A model generated the notes under the pieces. It was given only the letters and a program-made list of their open reading frames with translations, was not told the origin of the DNA and searched no databases. 62,148 bases of DNA from [Haemophilus] felis (GTDB lineage: Bacteria; Pseudomonadota; Gammaproteobacteria; Enterobacterales; Pasteurellaceae): NCBI GenBank assembly GCA_002015125.1, contig MUYB01000015.1, positions 1-62,148 of the forward strand, read 5' to 3'. Of the stretch, positions 29,399-40,922 are shown in pieces; position 1 is the first letter of the stretch; each line of letters opens with the position of its first letter. Made by a program: the position numbers and the translations under genes.

Positions 29399-30232
29399 CT
29401 AATTTTCCTCAGCACAAAGCTGTAATGTCTTTTCAATTAATTTTAAGGCAATAGTTCCTTTCGGAGGCAATTCTGGTAGAAGTTCATCATAATTAAACCA
29501 TTTTGCATCGTGAATTTCGCTTTCTTGAAGCACTATATCGCCACTTTCATAATCTGCTAAAAAGCCAACCATTTGTGAATGAGGAAATGCCCAAGGTTGG
29601 CTGCCGAAATAGCGTAAATTTTTAACTTTTATACCCACTTCTTCAAAAACTTCTCGATGTACCGTTTGCTCAAAGGTCTCACCAGCTTCTACAAATCCAG
29701 CAAGCGTAGTGTACATTCCCTCTTTATGACGTAGATGATTGACCAACAAAATTTGCTTACCTCGACGAACTGCAACAATAATAGAAGGGCAAATCACAGG
29801 ATAGCTACGCAGTTGGCAATCCTGATTCTCACAAGTTACCGCCCATTCATCTTCTGCTTTACGAGTTTTATTGCCACATCTACCGCAAAATTGATGCCTT
29901 TGAAAAAAATAATTTAACATCACGCCTCGATTGAGTAGATAAAATTCATTTTCTAGTCGATAAAGCTGAGAGCGTAAATTAACAGCGTTAAATGCCGATT
30001 TAGGAGGGTCAAACACTAAAAATAAGGGAGAATCGCGCCACGTACCGATATTTAAGATATTAGCGCCACTTAAGCCAAATTGTTCTGCTGTTCCAAAAGG
30101 AAGTTCATCATTAACGAGGTAAATTTGAGAGTCTTGGGTGAATAACCAAAATGCGTCATCCAGTGCTTGAGTCTGTTGCATAATTTTTTGAATGGGAATG
30201 AAAAAAGACCGCGAGATAGTATCAAAATGCAT
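29399..30232 (-). CDS. nudC: NADH pyrophosphatase / NAD-RNA decapping hydrolase NudC
   Basis: Nudix hydrolase that cleaves NAD(H) and removes NAD caps from RNA. A four-cysteine zinc ribbon (CGRCG...CENQDC) precedes the Nudix box GFVEAGETFEQTVHREVFEEVGI. The NudC-specific SQPWAFPHSQM motif follows. The longer frame begins with a TTG at 30244. I prefer the ATG at 30232 (277 residues), 6 bp after a GGCGGA site. It is first of the nudC-hemE-yjaG-hup block. Confidence 0.94.
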   Translation of the reverse strand: MHFDTISRSFFIPIQKIMQQTQALDDAFWLFTQDSQIYLVNDELPFGTAEQFGLSGANILNIGTWRDSPLFLVFDPPKSAFNAVNLRSQLYRLENEFYLLNRGVMLNYFFQRHQFCGRCGNKTRKAEDEWAVTCENQDCQLRSYPVICPSIIVAVRRGKQILLVNHLRHKEGMYTTLAGFVEAGETFEQTVHREVFEEVGIKVKNLRYFGSQPWAFPHSQMVGFLADYESGDIVLQESEIHDAKWFNYDELLPELPPKGTIALKLIEKTLQLCAEEN

Positions 30233-30345
30233 AAAATCCGCCAAGTAGCAAAGCAGATTTTAATCAATTTTATAGCCTCGACAATTTATCCTGATTAGGG
30301 CTATAATCTTGCGGTTTTATTCAAACTAATAAGAAGGAAGAAAAA

Positions 30346-30873
30346 ATGGGTTTAGAAACCGTTCCAGCAGGTAAATCCTTACCAGATGATATTTATGTTG
30401 TAATCGAAATTCCAGCTAATTCAGATCCAATTAAATATGAAGTGGATAAAGAAACTGGTACATTATTTGTAGATCGCTTTATGGCAACAGCAATGTTCTA
30501 TCCAGCGAACTACGGTTATGTGAATAACACGCTTTCATCTGATGGCGATCCAGTAGATGTATTAGTGCCAACACCATATCCATTACAACCAGGCTCTGTA
30601 ATTCGTTGCCGTCCAGTGGGCGTATTAAAAATGACAGATGAAGCTGGTGGCGACGCTAAAGTAGTAGCAGTACCGCATACTAAATTAAGCAAAGAATATG
30701 ATCACATTAAAGATGTTGATGATTTACCAGCGCTATTAAAAGCTCAAATTCAACACTTCTTTGAAAGCTATAAAGCATTAGAAGCAGGTAAATGGGTTAA
30801 AGTTGAAGGGTGGGAAGGCGTTGAAGCAGCTCGCCAAGAAATCTTAGAATCATTCGAACGTGCTCAAAAATAA
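30346..30873 (+). CDS. ppa: Inorganic pyrophosphatase (family I)
   Basis: Hydrolyses pyrophosphate released by biosynthetic reactions, in the cytosol. The 175 residues are the standard length. Metal-binding motifs visible: [18 protein letters not shown], the DGDPVDVLV signature (three Asp) and [13 protein letters not shown]. It is preceded by an AAGAAGGAAG-type ribosome site and followed by a bidirectional terminator shared with crp. Confidence 0.97.
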   Translation: MGLETVPAGKSLPDDIYVVIEIPANSDPIKYEVDKETGTLFVDRFMATAMFYPANYGYVNNTLSSDGDPVDVLVPTPYPLQPGSVIRCRPVGVLKMTDEAGGDAKVVAVPHTKLSKEYDHIKDVDDLPALLKAQIQHFFESYKALEAGKWVKVEGWEGVEAARQEILESFERAQK

Positions 30874-30890
30874 GTTGATGATTAGATCCA

Positions 30891-30918
30891 AAAATACCGC
30901 TTAATGCGGTATTTTTTT
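30891..30918. terminator. Bidirectional terminator between ppa and crp
   Basis: AAATACCGC pairs with GCGGTATTT around a 5-nt loop, with an A tract on the left and a T tract on the right. It lies between the converging ppa and crp genes. Confidence 0.88.
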
Positions 30919-30930
30919 GATCTTTTAAAA

Positions 30931-31566
30931 CTATCTAGTGCCGAAAACTACAATGGTTTTTCCATGAGCAGAAATCAAATGCTGATCTTCTAACATTTTT
31001 AAAATTCGCCCTACAGTTTCTCTTGAGCACCCTACCATTTGACCAATTTCCTGACGCGTAATTTTAATTTGCATACCGTCTGGATGTGTCATTGCTTCTG
31101 GCATCTTAGCAAGATGCAATAAGGTTTGCGCAATACGACCTGTTACATCTAAGAATGCAAGATTGCTCACTTGTCTTGATGTATTTTGTAAACGACGTGC
31201 TAATTGACCAGAAAGATGCATTAAAATTTCTGGATTCACCTGAACGAGCTGACGGTATTTTTTATAAGAAATTTCTGCAATTTCACAAGAACTTTTCGCT
31301 TTAATCCAAGCGGAACGTAGCTGATTTTCTTCAAATAATCCAGCTTCGCCAAAAAAATCTCCCTGACTTAAATAAGTAAGGATCATTTCTTTACCATCGT
31401 CATCTTTTACCAAAACCGCCACAGATCCTTTAATAATATAGTAAAGGGTTTCCGCTTTTTCCCCAGCATGAATAAGAGTGCTTTTTGAAGGATAACGATG
31501 AATATGACAATGAGATAAAAACCACTCTAATGTAGGATCAAGGGCTTGAGTTTGCTCTTGTGGCAT
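30931..31566 (-). CDS. crp: cAMP receptor protein (catabolite activator)
   Basis: Global cAMP-dependent regulator, 211 residues. The N-terminal cyclic-nucleotide domain has the phosphate-binding cassette [18 protein letters not shown], and the C-terminal helix-turn-helix is [19 protein letters not shown], both nearly as in E. coli. In Haemophilus CRP also controls natural competence and sugar uptake. A good CRP site lies in this same window between galT and mglB. Confidence 0.97.
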   Translation of the reverse strand: MPQEQTQALDPTLEWFLSHCHIHRYPSKSTLIHAGEKAETLYYIIKGSVAVLVKDDDGKEMILTYLSQGDFFGEAGLFEENQLRSAWIKAKSSCEIAEISYKKYRQLVQVNPEILMHLSGQLARRLQNTSRQVSNLAFLDVTGRIAQTLLHLAKMPEAMTHPDGMQIKITRQEIGQMVGCSRETVGRILKMLEDQHLISAHGKTIVVFGTR

Positions 31567-31605
31567 AAAAAATCTCCAAAACTAAAAGGATTCGAGTAAG
31601 GTAGT

Positions 31606-31821
31606 TTATTTGAGGTTCAACTTATTTTTAATATCAATCGACTGATGAAGCTCGGACCAAAAAATCACAGCATTTCCTTGTTGAACTTGTTTGAGTAAGC
31701 GCTCTTTCTTTTGTTGCAACGACAGCTCTTGCGAACCATAGTCAGTTCCTTCGCGTAAAATGACGCTTTCTAAAATATTATCTAGCGTTGCGCTTTCTAA
31801 CTCTTGCCAAGGAATAATCAT
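31606..31821 (-). CDS. yheU: YheU-family (UPF0270) small protein
   Basis: 71 residues, with the opening MIIPWQELESATLDNILESVILREGTDYG and the AVIFWSELHQS segment typical of the UPF0270/YheU family. Function unknown. In E. coli yheU also lies close to crp. It starts 21 bp after slmA and precedes crp by 39 bp, all on the same strand. Confidence 0.9.
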   Translation of the reverse strand: MIIPWQELESATLDNILESVILREGTDYGSQELSLQQKKERLLKQVQQGNAVIFWSELHQSIDIKNKLNLK

Positions 31822-31842
31822 ATTCTTACCTAAATTTTATGA

Positions 31843-32496
31843 TTATGCAAATAAAGGCTCAATCAATCGCCAATGCTGTTCAAAACTTTGATTAGTTGAA
31901 TAACGAAAGTTAGAGCGAACATAGCGCATAAACTGCCCTTCACATAAATTCACTAAATGGCTCGCTAAAATACGTTCTTCACATATAAAGCCTTTACCTT
32001 CACGTAATTTCCGCATCTGCAAAATATTCACAAATTGCAGTTCCAAGCGATCAAAAAATTGCGCGACACGAGCTTGTAATTTTGCATCTTCAAACATTAA
32101 TGCATGTCCGGTAAGAACTCGAGTTAAGCCTGGATTCTTACGCGCAAAATCAAGAATCATTTGAATAATATTATGTACACGGATAACCGTATTCGTTTCG
32201 TTTTTTACAGAATGATTAATACGAGTAAAAAGTTGCGTTTCAATATCATCAATCAACGCCGTAAACATTTCTGTTTTGCTTTTATAATAACGATATAGTG
32301 CCGCTTCAGACACGCCAACTTCTTCCGCTATGCGAGCGGTGGTCATACGTTCCATTCCACGTTCAGAATGCAACATATGAGTAAGCACCACCAACACTTG
32401 CTGGCGGCGTTCTTTGATACTGCGTTTTTCGATTTTTGGGGACGGCGACGTCGTCGCTGGCTCAATATCGGCAAATTCTAATTGTTCACTCATCAT
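31843..32496 (-). CDS. slmA: Nucleoid occlusion factor SlmA
   Basis: A TetR-fold DNA-binding protein that blocks FtsZ ring assembly over the nucleoid. 217 residues. The helix-turn-helix [28 protein letters not shown] is near residues 55-82. The C-terminal helical domain includes [18 protein letters not shown]. Its ATG overlaps the dut stop (ATGATGA), a translational-coupling arrangement. The dut-slmA neighbourhood is conserved in E. coli. Confidence 0.95.
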   Translation of the reverse strand: MMSEQLEFADIEPATTSPSPKIEKRSIKERRQQVLVVLTHMLHSERGMERMTTARIAEEVGVSEAALYRYYKSKTEMFTALIDDIETQLFTRINHSVKNETNTVIRVHNIIQMILDFARKNPGLTRVLTGHALMFEDAKLQARVAQFFDRLELQFVNILQMRKLREGKGFICEERILASHLVNLCEGQFMRYVRSNFRYSTNQSFEQHWRLIEPLFA

Positions 32497-32948
32497 TTCT
32501 TACCTGAATGACCAAAACCGCCTTCTCCGCGATCAGTTTGTGCAAAATCCTCTACTAAATTAAATTCTGCTTGTACCACTGGTAGAAAAACTAACTGTGC
32601 AATTCGATCACCAACTTCTACTGTAAATGCTTCATTTCCACGATTCCACAGCGATACCATAAGCGGTCCTTGATAATCTGAATCAATCAATCCCACTAAA
32701 TTACCTAGCACAATGCCATTTTTATGCCCAAGCCCAGAGCGTGGCAAAATCACAGCGGCTAAATTAGGATCGGCGATGTAAATGGACAAACCTGTGGGAA
32801 TCAGTACGGTTTGCCCCGGTGCTACAACTAACGGTTGCTCAATTAATGCTCTTAAATCTAATCCAGCAGAGCCAGTTGTTGCATAGGTTGGCAATGGAAA
32901 TTCATTACCAAGGCGATCATCAAGAATTTTAACATCAATTTTTTTCAT
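32493..32948 (-). CDS. dut: Deoxyuridine 5'-triphosphate nucleotidohydrolase (dUTPase)
   Basis: Converts dUTP to dUMP, keeping uracil out of DNA and supplying dTMP synthesis. It acts as a trimer. The five family motifs are present: [38 protein letters not shown] and the C-terminal [11 protein letters not shown]. The start at 32948 (MKKIDVKIL, 151 residues) matches the family. It lies one base after coaBC and overlaps slmA, so the three are one operon. Confidence 0.97.
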   Translation of the reverse strand: MKKIDVKILDDRLGNEFPLPTYATTGSAGLDLRALIEQPLVVAPGQTVLIPTGLSIYIADPNLAAVILPRSGLGHKNGIVLGNLVGLIDSDYQGPLMVSLWNRGNEAFTVEVGDRIAQLVFLPVVQAEFNLVEDFAQTDRGEGGFGHSGKK

Positions 32949-32949
32949 T

Positions 32950-34167
32950 TTATTTTTCCACATAATATTGTTGGTAATTCGACATAATTTGGTTTACTAA
33001 TTGTTTGGCAAGCGTTCTTTTATCCGTTAATGGTAGGGTAGTGCCGCCTGCAGACCAAAACAGGCGTAGGCTATTCTCTTCGGCATTAAATACTTGTCCT
33101 GAGGACACGTCATTGGCACAAATCATATCTAGCTTTTTGCGCTGTAGTTTGTCTTTTGCATATTGTTCAAGATTTTCTGTTTCCGCTGCAAAACCAACGG
33201 TAAAAGGGCGATTAACAGACAAATGACCTACTTCGGCAATAATGTCAGGATTTTTCACCAGCGTCAGCTGAATTTCATCGCCAGCTTTTTTGATTTTTTG
33301 TTCTGCGATGTTTGCAACACGATAATCAGCAACAGCCGCACAGCCGACAAAAATATGGCTTTGAACCGCTTGCATTAGTGCTTGCTCTTGCATTTGTTCA
33401 GCAGAAATAACATCTATCCGATGTACATTTAAAGGAGAAGGTAAATTTACAGGACCAGAAATTAGCGTAACCGTTGCACCTCGTTCTGCAAAGGCTTCAG
33501 CAATAGCAAATCCCATTTTGCCAGAGCTGTGATTGCTAATATAACGCACAGGATCTATGGCTTCTCTTGTTGGTCCTGCGGTAATCGCAACCTTTACACC
33601 AAGCAGGTCTTGAGCTTCCGATAACAATTCGGAAATTTTTTGATGAATTTCAGCTGGCTCAGACATACGCCCAGCACCGACGTCGCCACAAGCTTGTTCT
33701 CCTACATTCGGTCCGACAAATTGAACTTGTCGCTGCTGCAACGCACGAATATTTTGCTGAGTAATTGTTTGAGAGAACATTTGCTGATTCATCGCTGGAG
33801 CTAACAAAATTGGAGCAGAGGAAGCAAGGCAAACGGTGGATAACAAATCATCTGCCATTCCAACGGTTAAACGAGCAATAAAATCCGCACTGGCTGGAGC
33901 TACCACAATCATATCCGCCCACTTAGCCAGTTCGATATGTCCCATAGCTAGTTCTGCTTGAGGATCCAATAGCGATTGAGCCACAGGATTTCCTGAAATA
34001 GCTTGTAAGGTTAAAGGCGTAACAAACTCTGTGGCAGCGGGCGTTAACACCACCCTCACTTCGGCTTTGTTTTTGCGTAATAAGCGAATTAATTCAATCG
34101 TCTTGTAAGCGGCGATACCACCTGTAATTCCGACGAGAATACGTTTACCTACTAATTGGCTGTCCAT
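32950..34167 (-). CDS. coaBC: Bifunctional phosphopantothenoylcysteine decarboxylase / synthetase
   Basis: Carries out two steps of coenzyme A synthesis: ligation of cysteine to phosphopantothenate (CoaB, C-terminal half) and decarboxylation (CoaC, FMN-dependent N-terminal half). 405 residues from the ATG at 34167. Motifs: [16 protein letters not shown], the active-site His region [18 protein letters not shown] and PAMNQQMF for CoaC; then [25 protein letters not shown] and [11 protein letters not shown] for CoaB. A frame open to 34290 adds 41 unrelated residues overlapping the radC leader, so I rejected that start. Divergent from radC. Confidence 0.96.
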   Translation of the reverse strand: MDSQLVGKRILVGITGGIAAYKTIELIRLLRKNKAEVRVVLTPAATEFVTPLTLQAISGNPVAQSLLDPQAELAMGHIELAKWADMIVVAPASADFIARLTVGMADDLLSTVCLASSAPILLAPAMNQQMFSQTITQQNIRALQQRQVQFVGPNVGEQACGDVGAGRMSEPAEIHQKISELLSEAQDLLGVKVAITAGPTREAIDPVRYISNHSSGKMGFAIAEAFAERGATVTLISGPVNLPSPLNVHRIDVISAEQMQEQALMQAVQSHIFVGCAAVADYRVANIAEQKIKKAGDEIQLTLVKNPDIIAEVGHLSVNRPFTVGFAAETENLEQYAKDKLQRKKLDMICANDVSSGQVFNAEENSLRLFWSAGGTTLPLTDKRTLAKQLVNQIMSNYQQYYVEK

Positions 34168-34328
34168 TATGTTAGTCCTAACTATCAAAAGAGCACTTAT
34201 TCTACTGTAAAAGTACTCAATAAAATATGTAATTTTTGCGATCTCTTTTCCAAAAAATAAGGTTAAGGTTTGTTCTCTTGCTTTTCTCAAGTTTTAATCG
34301 CTGTTCTTATTTTCAACAGGAAAGAACA

Positions 34329-34997
34329 ATGTTTAATCAATTCACTTCTTTAATGCCAAGAGAAAAGCTACTCAAATTAGGTGCTCAGGCGTTAACCGAT
34401 CAAGAACTTTTAGCAATTTTTCTACGCACAGGGATTAAAGGCTGCCCCGTTATGGATTTATCGCAAAATGTATTAAAACATTTCGGTTCTCTACGAGGAT
34501 TGATTTCTGCCAATCGACAGGATTTTTGTGCATTTAAGGGCATTGGCATTACACAATTCATTCAACTACAAGCCTGTACCGAAATGACGAAACGCTACGT
34601 GTGGGAAGAATTAAGTGCAAGTCCAGTTTTTACCAGTTCAGAGAGTGTGCGTTTTTATTTACAAACGACGTTGCAACACCGTGAAAGAGAAATTTTTATG
34701 GTGTTGTTTTTGGATAATCAACATCGATTAATCAAACAAGAAGAAATGTTTTTAGGCACAATCAACGCCGCTTCCGTTTATCCTCGTGAAATCATCAAAA
34801 CGGCACTTTATTGCAACGCCGCCGCATTAATTCTGGCTCACAATCACCCTTCAGGCGTTACAGAACCAAGCTTCGCGGATAAACAAATTACCCAAAAAAT
34901 AAAAAATGCGGCGGAGTTAATGGAAATTCGCTTGTTAGATCACATTATCGTCGGTAAAGCAGAGTGTTGCTCCTTTGCTGAACGAGATTTACTCTAA
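34329..34997 (+). CDS. radC: RadC-family JAB1/MPN metalloprotein
   Basis: 222 residues of the RadC/UPF0758 family. A helix-hairpin-helix-like N-terminus (PREKLLKLGAQALTDQELLAIFLRTG) precedes the JAB domain with the metal motif HNHPSG and a downstream Asp in SFADKQIT. The historical link to DNA repair is doubtful and the activity is unknown, although radC genes are often competence-induced in naturally transformable bacteria. I start it at the ATG at 34329, after AGGAAAG, rather than at 34236. It converges on lnt with only 38 bp between. Confidence 0.92.
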   Translation: MFNQFTSLMPREKLLKLGAQALTDQELLAIFLRTGIKGCPVMDLSQNVLKHFGSLRGLISANRQDFCAFKGIGITQFIQLQACTEMTKRYVWEELSASPVFTSSESVRFYLQTTLQHREREIFMVLFLDNQHRLIKQEEMFLGTINAASVYPREIIKTALYCNAAALILAHNHPSGVTEPSFADKQITQKIKNAAELMEIRLLDHIIVGKAECCSFAERDLL

Positions 34998-35035
34998 ATA
35001 CTAAGCAATGAAACACCTTAAGCTATTTTTAACGC

Positions 35036-36568
35036 TTAAATTTTCATTTTCCGACGCAATAACCAACCAGCCCCTCGTATAAGAGTAAATAAAATACACA
35101 GAGCATACAGTGGCAAGTTCCCTAATGCGGAGTAAGGTGTTCGTCCTTCGGTAGGTGCGATAACCTGAGTTAAAGTCGTTTGAGTAAATTGTGGGGCTTG
35201 AGCTTGAATCTGACCAAATTCATCAATGAAGGTTGTAATCCCTGTATTTGTTCCCCGAATAACAGGTTTTCCCAACTCTAACGCTCGCATTCTCGCCATT
35301 TGTAAGTGCTGCCAAGGACCAATAGAATTGCCGAACCAAGCATCATTAGATATCGTCAGTAGAAAATCAGTATTCTTATTCACATTTTTTCGGACTAATT
35401 CGCCAAAAATAATTTCATAACAAATCGCCGCCGCTAAATGTCTTCCTTTCACTTGAAAAGTCGCTTGTTTATCGTTCCCAGCCTGAAGCGCCGACATAGG
35501 CAAATTGAATACAGAACCTAAAGGGCGTAAAACTTTTTCTAAAGGAACATACTCTCCAAAAGGCACCAAATGAACTTTATTATAACGAGGTGCTTTTTCT
35601 GCAAAATATTTCTGATTTTGCTGCCCCAACTGAACAATACTATTAAAAATGGCATTCTGATTTATATCTTGATACACCGTCCCGATAAGAAGTTCGGTTT
35701 TATTTTCTCCAGCAACATCATCTAAACTTTGCAAAAAAGTTTGCAGATGATTTTCAAGAGTTGGCAAAGAGGATTCTGGCAGAACAATAAGATCAGACTT
35801 GCCTAAATGTTGTTGAATTTGTTTTTGATAAATATCTAATGTATTTAAAAAATACTCAGGATCCCATTTCAATTGCTGCTCAATATTGCCCTGAGCCAAT
35901 GTAACTTTTAGGCTTTTATCTTCAACTTTGTGTACATATTTTAGATTTCCACTATTTATAGCCAATCCTGCAACCACAATTAACAAGCCCAAATGAAACA
36001 ACACCAACGGTATATTTTTAGGCGTGCGGAATAGGTGAGATACTAAACTCAATATTGAGGCACTTCCCCATAGAACAAAGAAAGTTAATCCTGAAACACC
36101 GAATAACGGTGCAATATGTGCAAAAGGACTATCAATTTGAGAATAACCAAACTGTAACCAAGGAAAGCCAGTGAAAAGCGTGCCGCGCAGCCATTCTGTG
36201 GCAGTCCAAATCACCGCAAAAATCACGGCACTTTTCACTTGAAAACGCTGAACTAAATAGGCAAAAAGTAAAGGATAAAGAGATAAGTAAGCGGCGAGCA
36301 ACAACACCATTACATAACTTAGCCACAACGGCGTACCGCCAAATTGATGAATGCTGACGTGTAACCAGTTCACCCCAAAAGTAAAAAATGCCATTCCCCA
36401 CAAAAAAGTGGCTCGCAATGCGATGCGTCGTTGCGACAACTGAGTTAAAAATAACAAACCAGCGACGGAAAAATAGGCAGCAATCCAGTAATCAAAAGGT
36501 GAGAAGGACAGTACACCCACAGCCCCCGTCAGCAACGCTAGAAGATAAACAAACCAAGGGTTCTGCAT
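35036..36568 (-). CDS. lnt: Apolipoprotein N-acyltransferase
   Basis: Inner-membrane enzyme that adds the third acyl chain to lipoproteins. 510 residues. About six N-terminal membrane segments are followed by a periplasmic nitrilase-like domain with the Glu-Lys-Cys triad visible in LPESSLPT, NKVHLVPFGEYVPL and AAICYEIIFGE. A last membrane segment closes the protein. It starts 6 bp after corC on the same strand, the corC-lnt pairing also seen in E. coli. Confidence 0.96.
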   Translation of the reverse strand: MQNPWFVYLLALLTGAVGVLSFSPFDYWIAAYFSVAGLLFLTQLSQRRIALRATFLWGMAFFTFGVNWLHVSIHQFGGTPLWLSYVMVLLLAAYLSLYPLLFAYLVQRFQVKSAVIFAVIWTATEWLRGTLFTGFPWLQFGYSQIDSPFAHIAPLFGVSGLTFFVLWGSASILSLVSHLFRTPKNIPLVLFHLGLLIVVAGLAINSGNLKYVHKVEDKSLKVTLAQGNIEQQLKWDPEYFLNTLDIYQKQIQQHLGKSDLIVLPESSLPTLENHLQTFLQSLDDVAGENKTELLIGTVYQDINQNAIFNSIVQLGQQNQKYFAEKAPRYNKVHLVPFGEYVPLEKVLRPLGSVFNLPMSALQAGNDKQATFQVKGRHLAAAICYEIIFGELVRKNVNKNTDFLLTISNDAWFGNSIGPWQHLQMARMRALELGKPVIRGTNTGITTFIDEFGQIQAQAPQFTQTTLTQVIAPTEGRTPYSALGNLPLYALCILFTLIRGAGWLLRRKMKI

Positions 36569-36574
36569 ATTTCC

Positions 36575-37480
36575 TTATTCCTCTTTTTTGTTTTCTGCGA
36601 GCGTTTCGATTTCAGCCAGTTGTTCATCAGTTAAAGTAACCCGCAGCTGAATAAGGCGACGACTATCGGCAGAAGTAACTTTAAAATTCAAATCGCCTAG
36701 CTCAATTTCTTCCCCGCGTTTAGGTAAATAACCAAAGCCTTGCATAATCACACCGCCGATAGTATCCACTTCTTCATCTTCAAAGTGCGTATTAAATTGT
36801 TGGTTGAAATCATCAATATCCATTAACGCACGCACGGCGTAGGTGTGGCGAGAAAGTTGACGCACATCCGCCACTTCTTCTTCATCAAATTCATCTTCAA
36901 TATCGCCGACAATTTGCTCAAGAATATCCTCAATAGTAACCAATCCTGACACTGCCCCAAATTCGTCCACCACAATTGCCATATGAAAACGTTCGGAACG
37001 GAAATCTTTGAGCATTCGATCGACTCGTTTGCTCTCAGGCACAATTACAGCAGGACGCAATAAAGGAATTAAATCAAATTGTTCCGCATTAGAACCCAAA
37101 AATTTCAACAAATCTTTGGCGTGTAAAATACCAGCAATGTTGTCTCGCTCATCGGCAATGACAGGAAAACGAGAATGTGCGGAAGTGATAATGGTTTCCA
37201 AACAAGCATCAAGATCTTGCTCCGTTTGAATAAATACAATTTGCGAGCGTGGAATCATAATATCACGCACTCGCAGTTCAGCGATTTCCATCACCCCCTC
37301 GATCATTTCTCTTGTCTCTTGATCGATAAGTTCGTTTTGTTGCGAATCACGGATAACTTCCACTAATTCTTCTTTGTTTTTCACTTCACTTGGGAAAAGG
37401 CGAGAAAATAAACTTTGAAATAAATTCTTTTTTGTGGAATTGTCTTGCTGAGCAGGGTTCGAGTGTTCTTCGTTAGTCAT
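36575..37480 (-). CDS. corC: CorC/HlyC-family CBS-domain protein
   Basis: 301 residues. A pair of CBS domains (about 70-190: [53 protein letters not shown]) is followed by a C-terminal CorC_HlyC transporter-associated domain ([19 protein letters not shown]). It lacks the membrane domain of larger CNNM/YfjD relatives. The family is linked to Mg2+/Co2+ resistance and efflux. It lies directly upstream of lnt. Confidence 0.94.
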   Translation of the reverse strand: MTNEEHSNPAQQDNSTKKNLFQSLFSRLFPSEVKNKEELVEVIRDSQQNELIDQETREMIEGVMEIAELRVRDIMIPRSQIVFIQTEQDLDACLETIITSAHSRFPVIADERDNIAGILHAKDLLKFLGSNAEQFDLIPLLRPAVIVPESKRVDRMLKDFRSERFHMAIVVDEFGAVSGLVTIEDILEQIVGDIEDEFDEEEVADVRQLSRHTYAVRALMDIDDFNQQFNTHFEDEEVDTIGGVIMQGFGYLPKRGEEIELGDLNFKVTSADSRRLIQLRVTLTDEQLAEIETLAENKKEE

Positions 37481-37550
37481 AATATTTTGTATCAGTTTCC
37501 GTCAAAATTGACTGTCAAAAATTATCATATTTTACTTTTTCTAGCAAAGA

Positions 37551-37579
37551 AAAAAGCCCTTATGCTGAAGCAAAAGGGC
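37551..37579 (-). terminator. Terminator of galTKM
   Basis: GCCCTT pairs with AAGGGC, with inner TGCT/AGCA pairs. On the minus strand a T tract follows. It lies 25 bp after the galM stop. Confidence 0.8.
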
Positions 37580-37603
37580 AATATGGAAAAATAATCAAAT
37601 CAA

Positions 37604-38632
37604 TTAAATAAACTTAAATACAGTCCAATGTTGGTATCTCTCATTTACTTTACTGATGCCGCCATATTGCCACCACTCTGGGTGATTTGGCGTATCTGGT
37701 AGCGCCTGCGTTTCCAAAGCAATACCTGCATAATCCGCGTATTCTGAACCGTCTCGTTTTGGCGTACCGCCTAAAAAATTCCCTGTATAAACTTGTAGCG
37801 CGGGTTGGGAAGTAAATATTTGTAAGCGCAAGGAATTATCTGGCGCACTCAAAGTAGCACATTCTTGCTGAGGAATATGATGCAACAGAAAAGAATGATC
37901 ATAGCCTTTCACAATTTGCTGTTCTTCTTGCAAGAAATCCTGAGCAATACTTTTCCCTTGTGTAAAATCAAAGCTAGTATTTGCTAATGACTTCAACGGC
38001 GCATTTGGAATACCTTGACAATCTACAGGCAAATAGTGGCTCGCATTTATTTGTAAGCGATGCTGCCGAACATCGCTACCGCCAGTAGCATTTTCCAAAT
38101 TAAAGTAGGCATGATTGGTTAAATTTAGCGGCGTATCCTGATCGCTAATAGCATCAAAATGAATTTCTACTGCGTTATCTTCCGTCAGGAAATAGGTTAC
38201 AAGCACCTCTACATTTCCCATAAATCCTTCTTCGCCATCGACGCTAATAAGACTAAAGCGAACAAAATCATCACCTTCTTTCAAGATATTCCAACGTCGT
38301 TTATCAAAGCCTTTAACGCCGCCATGCAACTGGTGAAGACCTTGATTAGTGCTCAAATGAACTTGCTTACCATTCAATTCAAACTTGCTATTGGCGATAC
38401 GATTTGCAAAACGCCCAACTGTTGCACCTAAATAGGCTTGCTGCACAGGATAATCTTCTAATTGACAACCAATTAGCACTTCGCGCAATTCATTCTTAAC
38501 TGGCACTTTACAAGAAAGCCAAGTTGCCCCCCAGTCAGTTACCTGAATTTGCATTCCGCGCTGATTAGTTAAAGTCAAAACGCGATAGGGCAATCCATCA
38601 GGCGCACGACCCTCATTACGATTGGCTAACAT
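37604..38632 (-). CDS. galM: Aldose 1-epimerase (galactose mutarotase)
   Basis: Interconverts beta- and alpha-galactose so that GalK receives its substrate. 342 residues from the ATG at 38632. Family motifs are [28 protein letters not shown] with the catalytic His, and the late [18 protein letters not shown] with the catalytic Glu. Its start overlaps the galK stop by several bases (TATGTTAG), so the two are translationally coupled. The open frame to 38659 adds nine residues inside galK. Confidence 0.95.
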   Translation of the reverse strand: MLANRNEGRAPDGLPYRVLTLTNQRGMQIQVTDWGATWLSCKVPVKNELREVLIGCQLEDYPVQQAYLGATVGRFANRIANSKFELNGKQVHLSTNQGLHQLHGGVKGFDKRRWNILKEGDDFVRFSLISVDGEEGFMGNVEVLVTYFLTEDNAVEIHFDAISDQDTPLNLTNHAYFNLENATGGSDVRQHRLQINASHYLPVDCQGIPNAPLKSLANTSFDFTQGKSIAQDFLQEEQQIVKGYDHSFLLHHIPQQECATLSAPDNSLRLQIFTSQPALQVYTGNFLGGTPKRDGSEYADYAGIALETQALPDTPNHPEWWQYGGISKVNERYQHWTVFKFI

Positions 38633-39783
38633 ACATGAACCCCTTGCGAAGCAGTGCACACATAGAAATCTTCTTTCAACCCTGTGTGTTTTTCGTAGTT
38701 CTCGGCGATGATTTTACGCACAGCTTCGACTTTACTTGTCGGCGCTACCGCCACAATACAACCACCAAAGCCACCGCCCGTCATTCTAGCGCCACCGCTG
38801 GCGCCAATGGCATGTTGCGCCAGTTCCACTAAATAATCAATTTGTGGTACGGTAATTTCAAAATCATCTCGCATAGAATCATGGGATTGCGCCATTAACT
38901 CGCCTAGCAAACTGAGGTTACCTTGTTGTAAAGCCGCCACAGCATCAAGAACGCGCTGGTTTTCGGTTACAACATGTCTTGCACGTTTTGCTACTTCAGG
39001 ATCAAACACCACTAATTCCGCTTCTCGTTGTTTGAACTGTTCAATGGACACATCACGCAAGGCCTTCACGCCAAAAAACTGCGCCGCCGTTTCGCATTGC
39101 TGGCGGCGCGTGTTGTATTCCCCAGCCACTAAATCATGTTTCACATGAGAATTAACAATCATTACTGCCACATCATGAGGCACTGGCGTCGGCGTGGTTG
39201 CCAGCGTACGGCAGTCGATCATCAAAAGATGATCCTGTTGCCCTAAGGCAGAAATCAGTTGATCCATATTGCCACATTGACAGCCCACAAATTGATTTTC
39301 CGCTTGCTGTCCGATAAGTGCAATATCCGTGTTGGAAAGCGGTAAATTGCCTAACTGTTGGCAAAATTTACCTACCGCCACTTCAAGAGATGCTGATGAA
39401 CTTAAACCAGCGGACAAAGGCACGTTACCCGAAATCACCAAATCCGCCCCTGTTTTAAATTCAGGGCAACGAGCTTGAATGAATTTCACCACGCCACGCA
39501 CATAGCCTGTCCATTTTTTCTCAGGCACTGGCTGGATTTCCTCCTTTAAATCAAATTTATCCCATTGTTCAAGATCCCCAGCATACACATTGAAGATGCT
39601 ATCATCGCGTTTTTTGCCACTAATGGCGGTACCGTAATTAATGGCACAAGGCATTACAAACCCGTCGTTATAGTCCGTGTGTTCACCGATAATATTAACA
39701 CGCCCCGGCGCATAAACTTGTAATGTTGCTTCGCTATTGAATAGTTGTTGAAATAATGCTTTAGCCGATTGTTGTGGAGTCAT
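38626..39783 (-). CDS. galK: Galactokinase
   Basis: Phosphorylates alpha-D-galactose at C1 using ATP (GHMP kinase superfamily). 385 residues. Motifs: [24 protein letters not shown] (galactokinase signature), the ATP loop [16 protein letters not shown], and [15 protein letters not shown] near the C-terminus. It is the middle gene of galT-galK-galM. Confidence 0.97.
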   Translation of the reverse strand: MTPQQSAKALFQQLFNSEATLQVYAPGRVNIIGEHTDYNDGFVMPCAINYGTAISGKKRDDSIFNVYAGDLEQWDKFDLKEEIQPVPEKKWTGYVRGVVKFIQARCPEFKTGADLVISGNVPLSAGLSSSASLEVAVGKFCQQLGNLPLSNTDIALIGQQAENQFVGCQCGNMDQLISALGQQDHLLMIDCRTLATTPTPVPHDVAVMIVNSHVKHDLVAGEYNTRRQQCETAAQFFGVKALRDVSIEQFKQREAELVVFDPEVAKRARHVVTENQRVLDAVAALQQGNLSLLGELMAQSHDSMRDDFEITVPQIDYLVELAQHAIGASGGARMTGGGFGGCIVAVAPTSKVEAVRKIIAENYEKHTGLKEDFYVCTASQGVHVC

Positions 39784-39805
39784 AATTATTCCTTATCTTT
39801 AATTT

Positions 39806-40852
39806 CTAACGCACTTTGTAATGAATTTCTGATAGTGCTTGCAAACGTGTCGCCGCTTGTTCTGCGGTTAAATCTCGTTGGCTTTCGCCTAACATTTCAT
39901 AGCCCACCATAAATTTTCGCACCGTTGCGGAACGCAAGAGCGGCGGATAAAAATGTGCATGCAATTGCCAATGATCATGATTGTCATCATTAAAGGGCGC
40001 GCCGTGAAAACCCATAGAATAAGGGAAAGAGGTTTCAAAGAGGTTGTCGTATTTAGTCGTTAATTGTTTCAAGGCGAGAGCTAAATCTTGCCCTTGCTGT
40101 TCCGTTAAATCCGTCAAGCGTTTTACCTGTGTTTTTGGCATTAATAAGGTTTCAAAAGGCCACAGTGCCCAATAAGGCACTACCGCCAACCAATGTTCAG
40201 TTTCTACTACGATGCGTTCTTTCAGTGCCAATTCTCGTTTGGCATAATCCACCAACATCACTGAGCCATGTTTTTCAAAATAGGCACGTTGCGTTTGATC
40301 TGCTCTAGCGACTTCATTGGGTAAAAAACTATTCGCCCAAATTTGACCATGTGGATGAGGATTAGAGCAGCCCATTGCCGCCCCTTTGTTCTCAAAAATT
40401 TGCACCCATTGATATTTTTGTCCCAGTTCCAACAATTGTTCTTGCCAAGTTTTCACCACTTGATAAATCTCCGCTTCACTTAGCAATGGCAAGGTTTTAC
40501 TGTGATCAGGCGAAAAGCAAATCACACGACTTTCCCCTTGTGCTTTAGAAATCTGAAATAAGGGATCATTCGACACTTCAGGAGCTGGCGTCTCTTCTAA
40601 CAACGCCGAAAAATCATTTTTAAACACATAAGGCTTTTGATAATCGGGATTTTGCTCTCCTGTAATACGCTTGTTACGAGGACAAAGATAACAATTCGGA
40701 TCGTGGCTCGGCTTAATTTCCTCCGCAATTTTTTCCTGTTGTCCTTGCCAAGGTCGTTTAGCACGATGCGGCGACACCAAAACCCATTGATCGGTTAAAG
40801 GATTATAACGACGATGCGGATGCTCTGTGGGTTCAAATACCTGATTTAACAT
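39806..40852 (-). CDS. galT: Galactose-1-phosphate uridylyltransferase
   Basis: Exchanges UMP between UDP-glucose and galactose-1-phosphate. 348 residues from the ATG at 40852, the same as the E. coli enzyme. It has a zinc site of the CYLCPRN type and the active site NPHPHGQIW, whose second His is uridylylated. A 26-residue upstream extension of the frame runs into the promoter and was not used. First gene of galTKM. No galE lies in the window. Confidence 0.97.
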   Translation of the reverse strand: MLNQVFEPTEHPHRRYNPLTDQWVLVSPHRAKRPWQGQQEKIAEEIKPSHDPNCYLCPRNKRITGEQNPDYQKPYVFKNDFSALLEETPAPEVSNDPLFQISKAQGESRVICFSPDHSKTLPLLSEAEIYQVVKTWQEQLLELGQKYQWVQIFENKGAAMGCSNPHPHGQIWANSFLPNEVARADQTQRAYFEKHGSVMLVDYAKRELALKERIVVETEHWLAVVPYWALWPFETLLMPKTQVKRLTDLTEQQGQDLALALKQLTTKYDNLFETSFPYSMGFHGAPFNDDNHDHWQLHAHFYPPLLRSATVRKFMVGYEMLGESQRDLTAEQAATRLQALSEIHYKVR

Positions 40853-40922
40853 TGCCTTTACTCCGTATTTTGAAGATGTTGATATTTTTACACATAACGA
40901 TAGCACATAGTTAAAAATAAAC

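Noticed and set aside
32949..32963. Five-residue longer dut start
   Set aside because: The MKKIDVKIL start at 32948 matches the family and leaves one base after coaBC.
35018..35039. TTAAGC/GCTTAA stem between radC and lnt as a terminator
   Set aside because: It is only six base pairs, overlaps the lnt stop and has no T tract.
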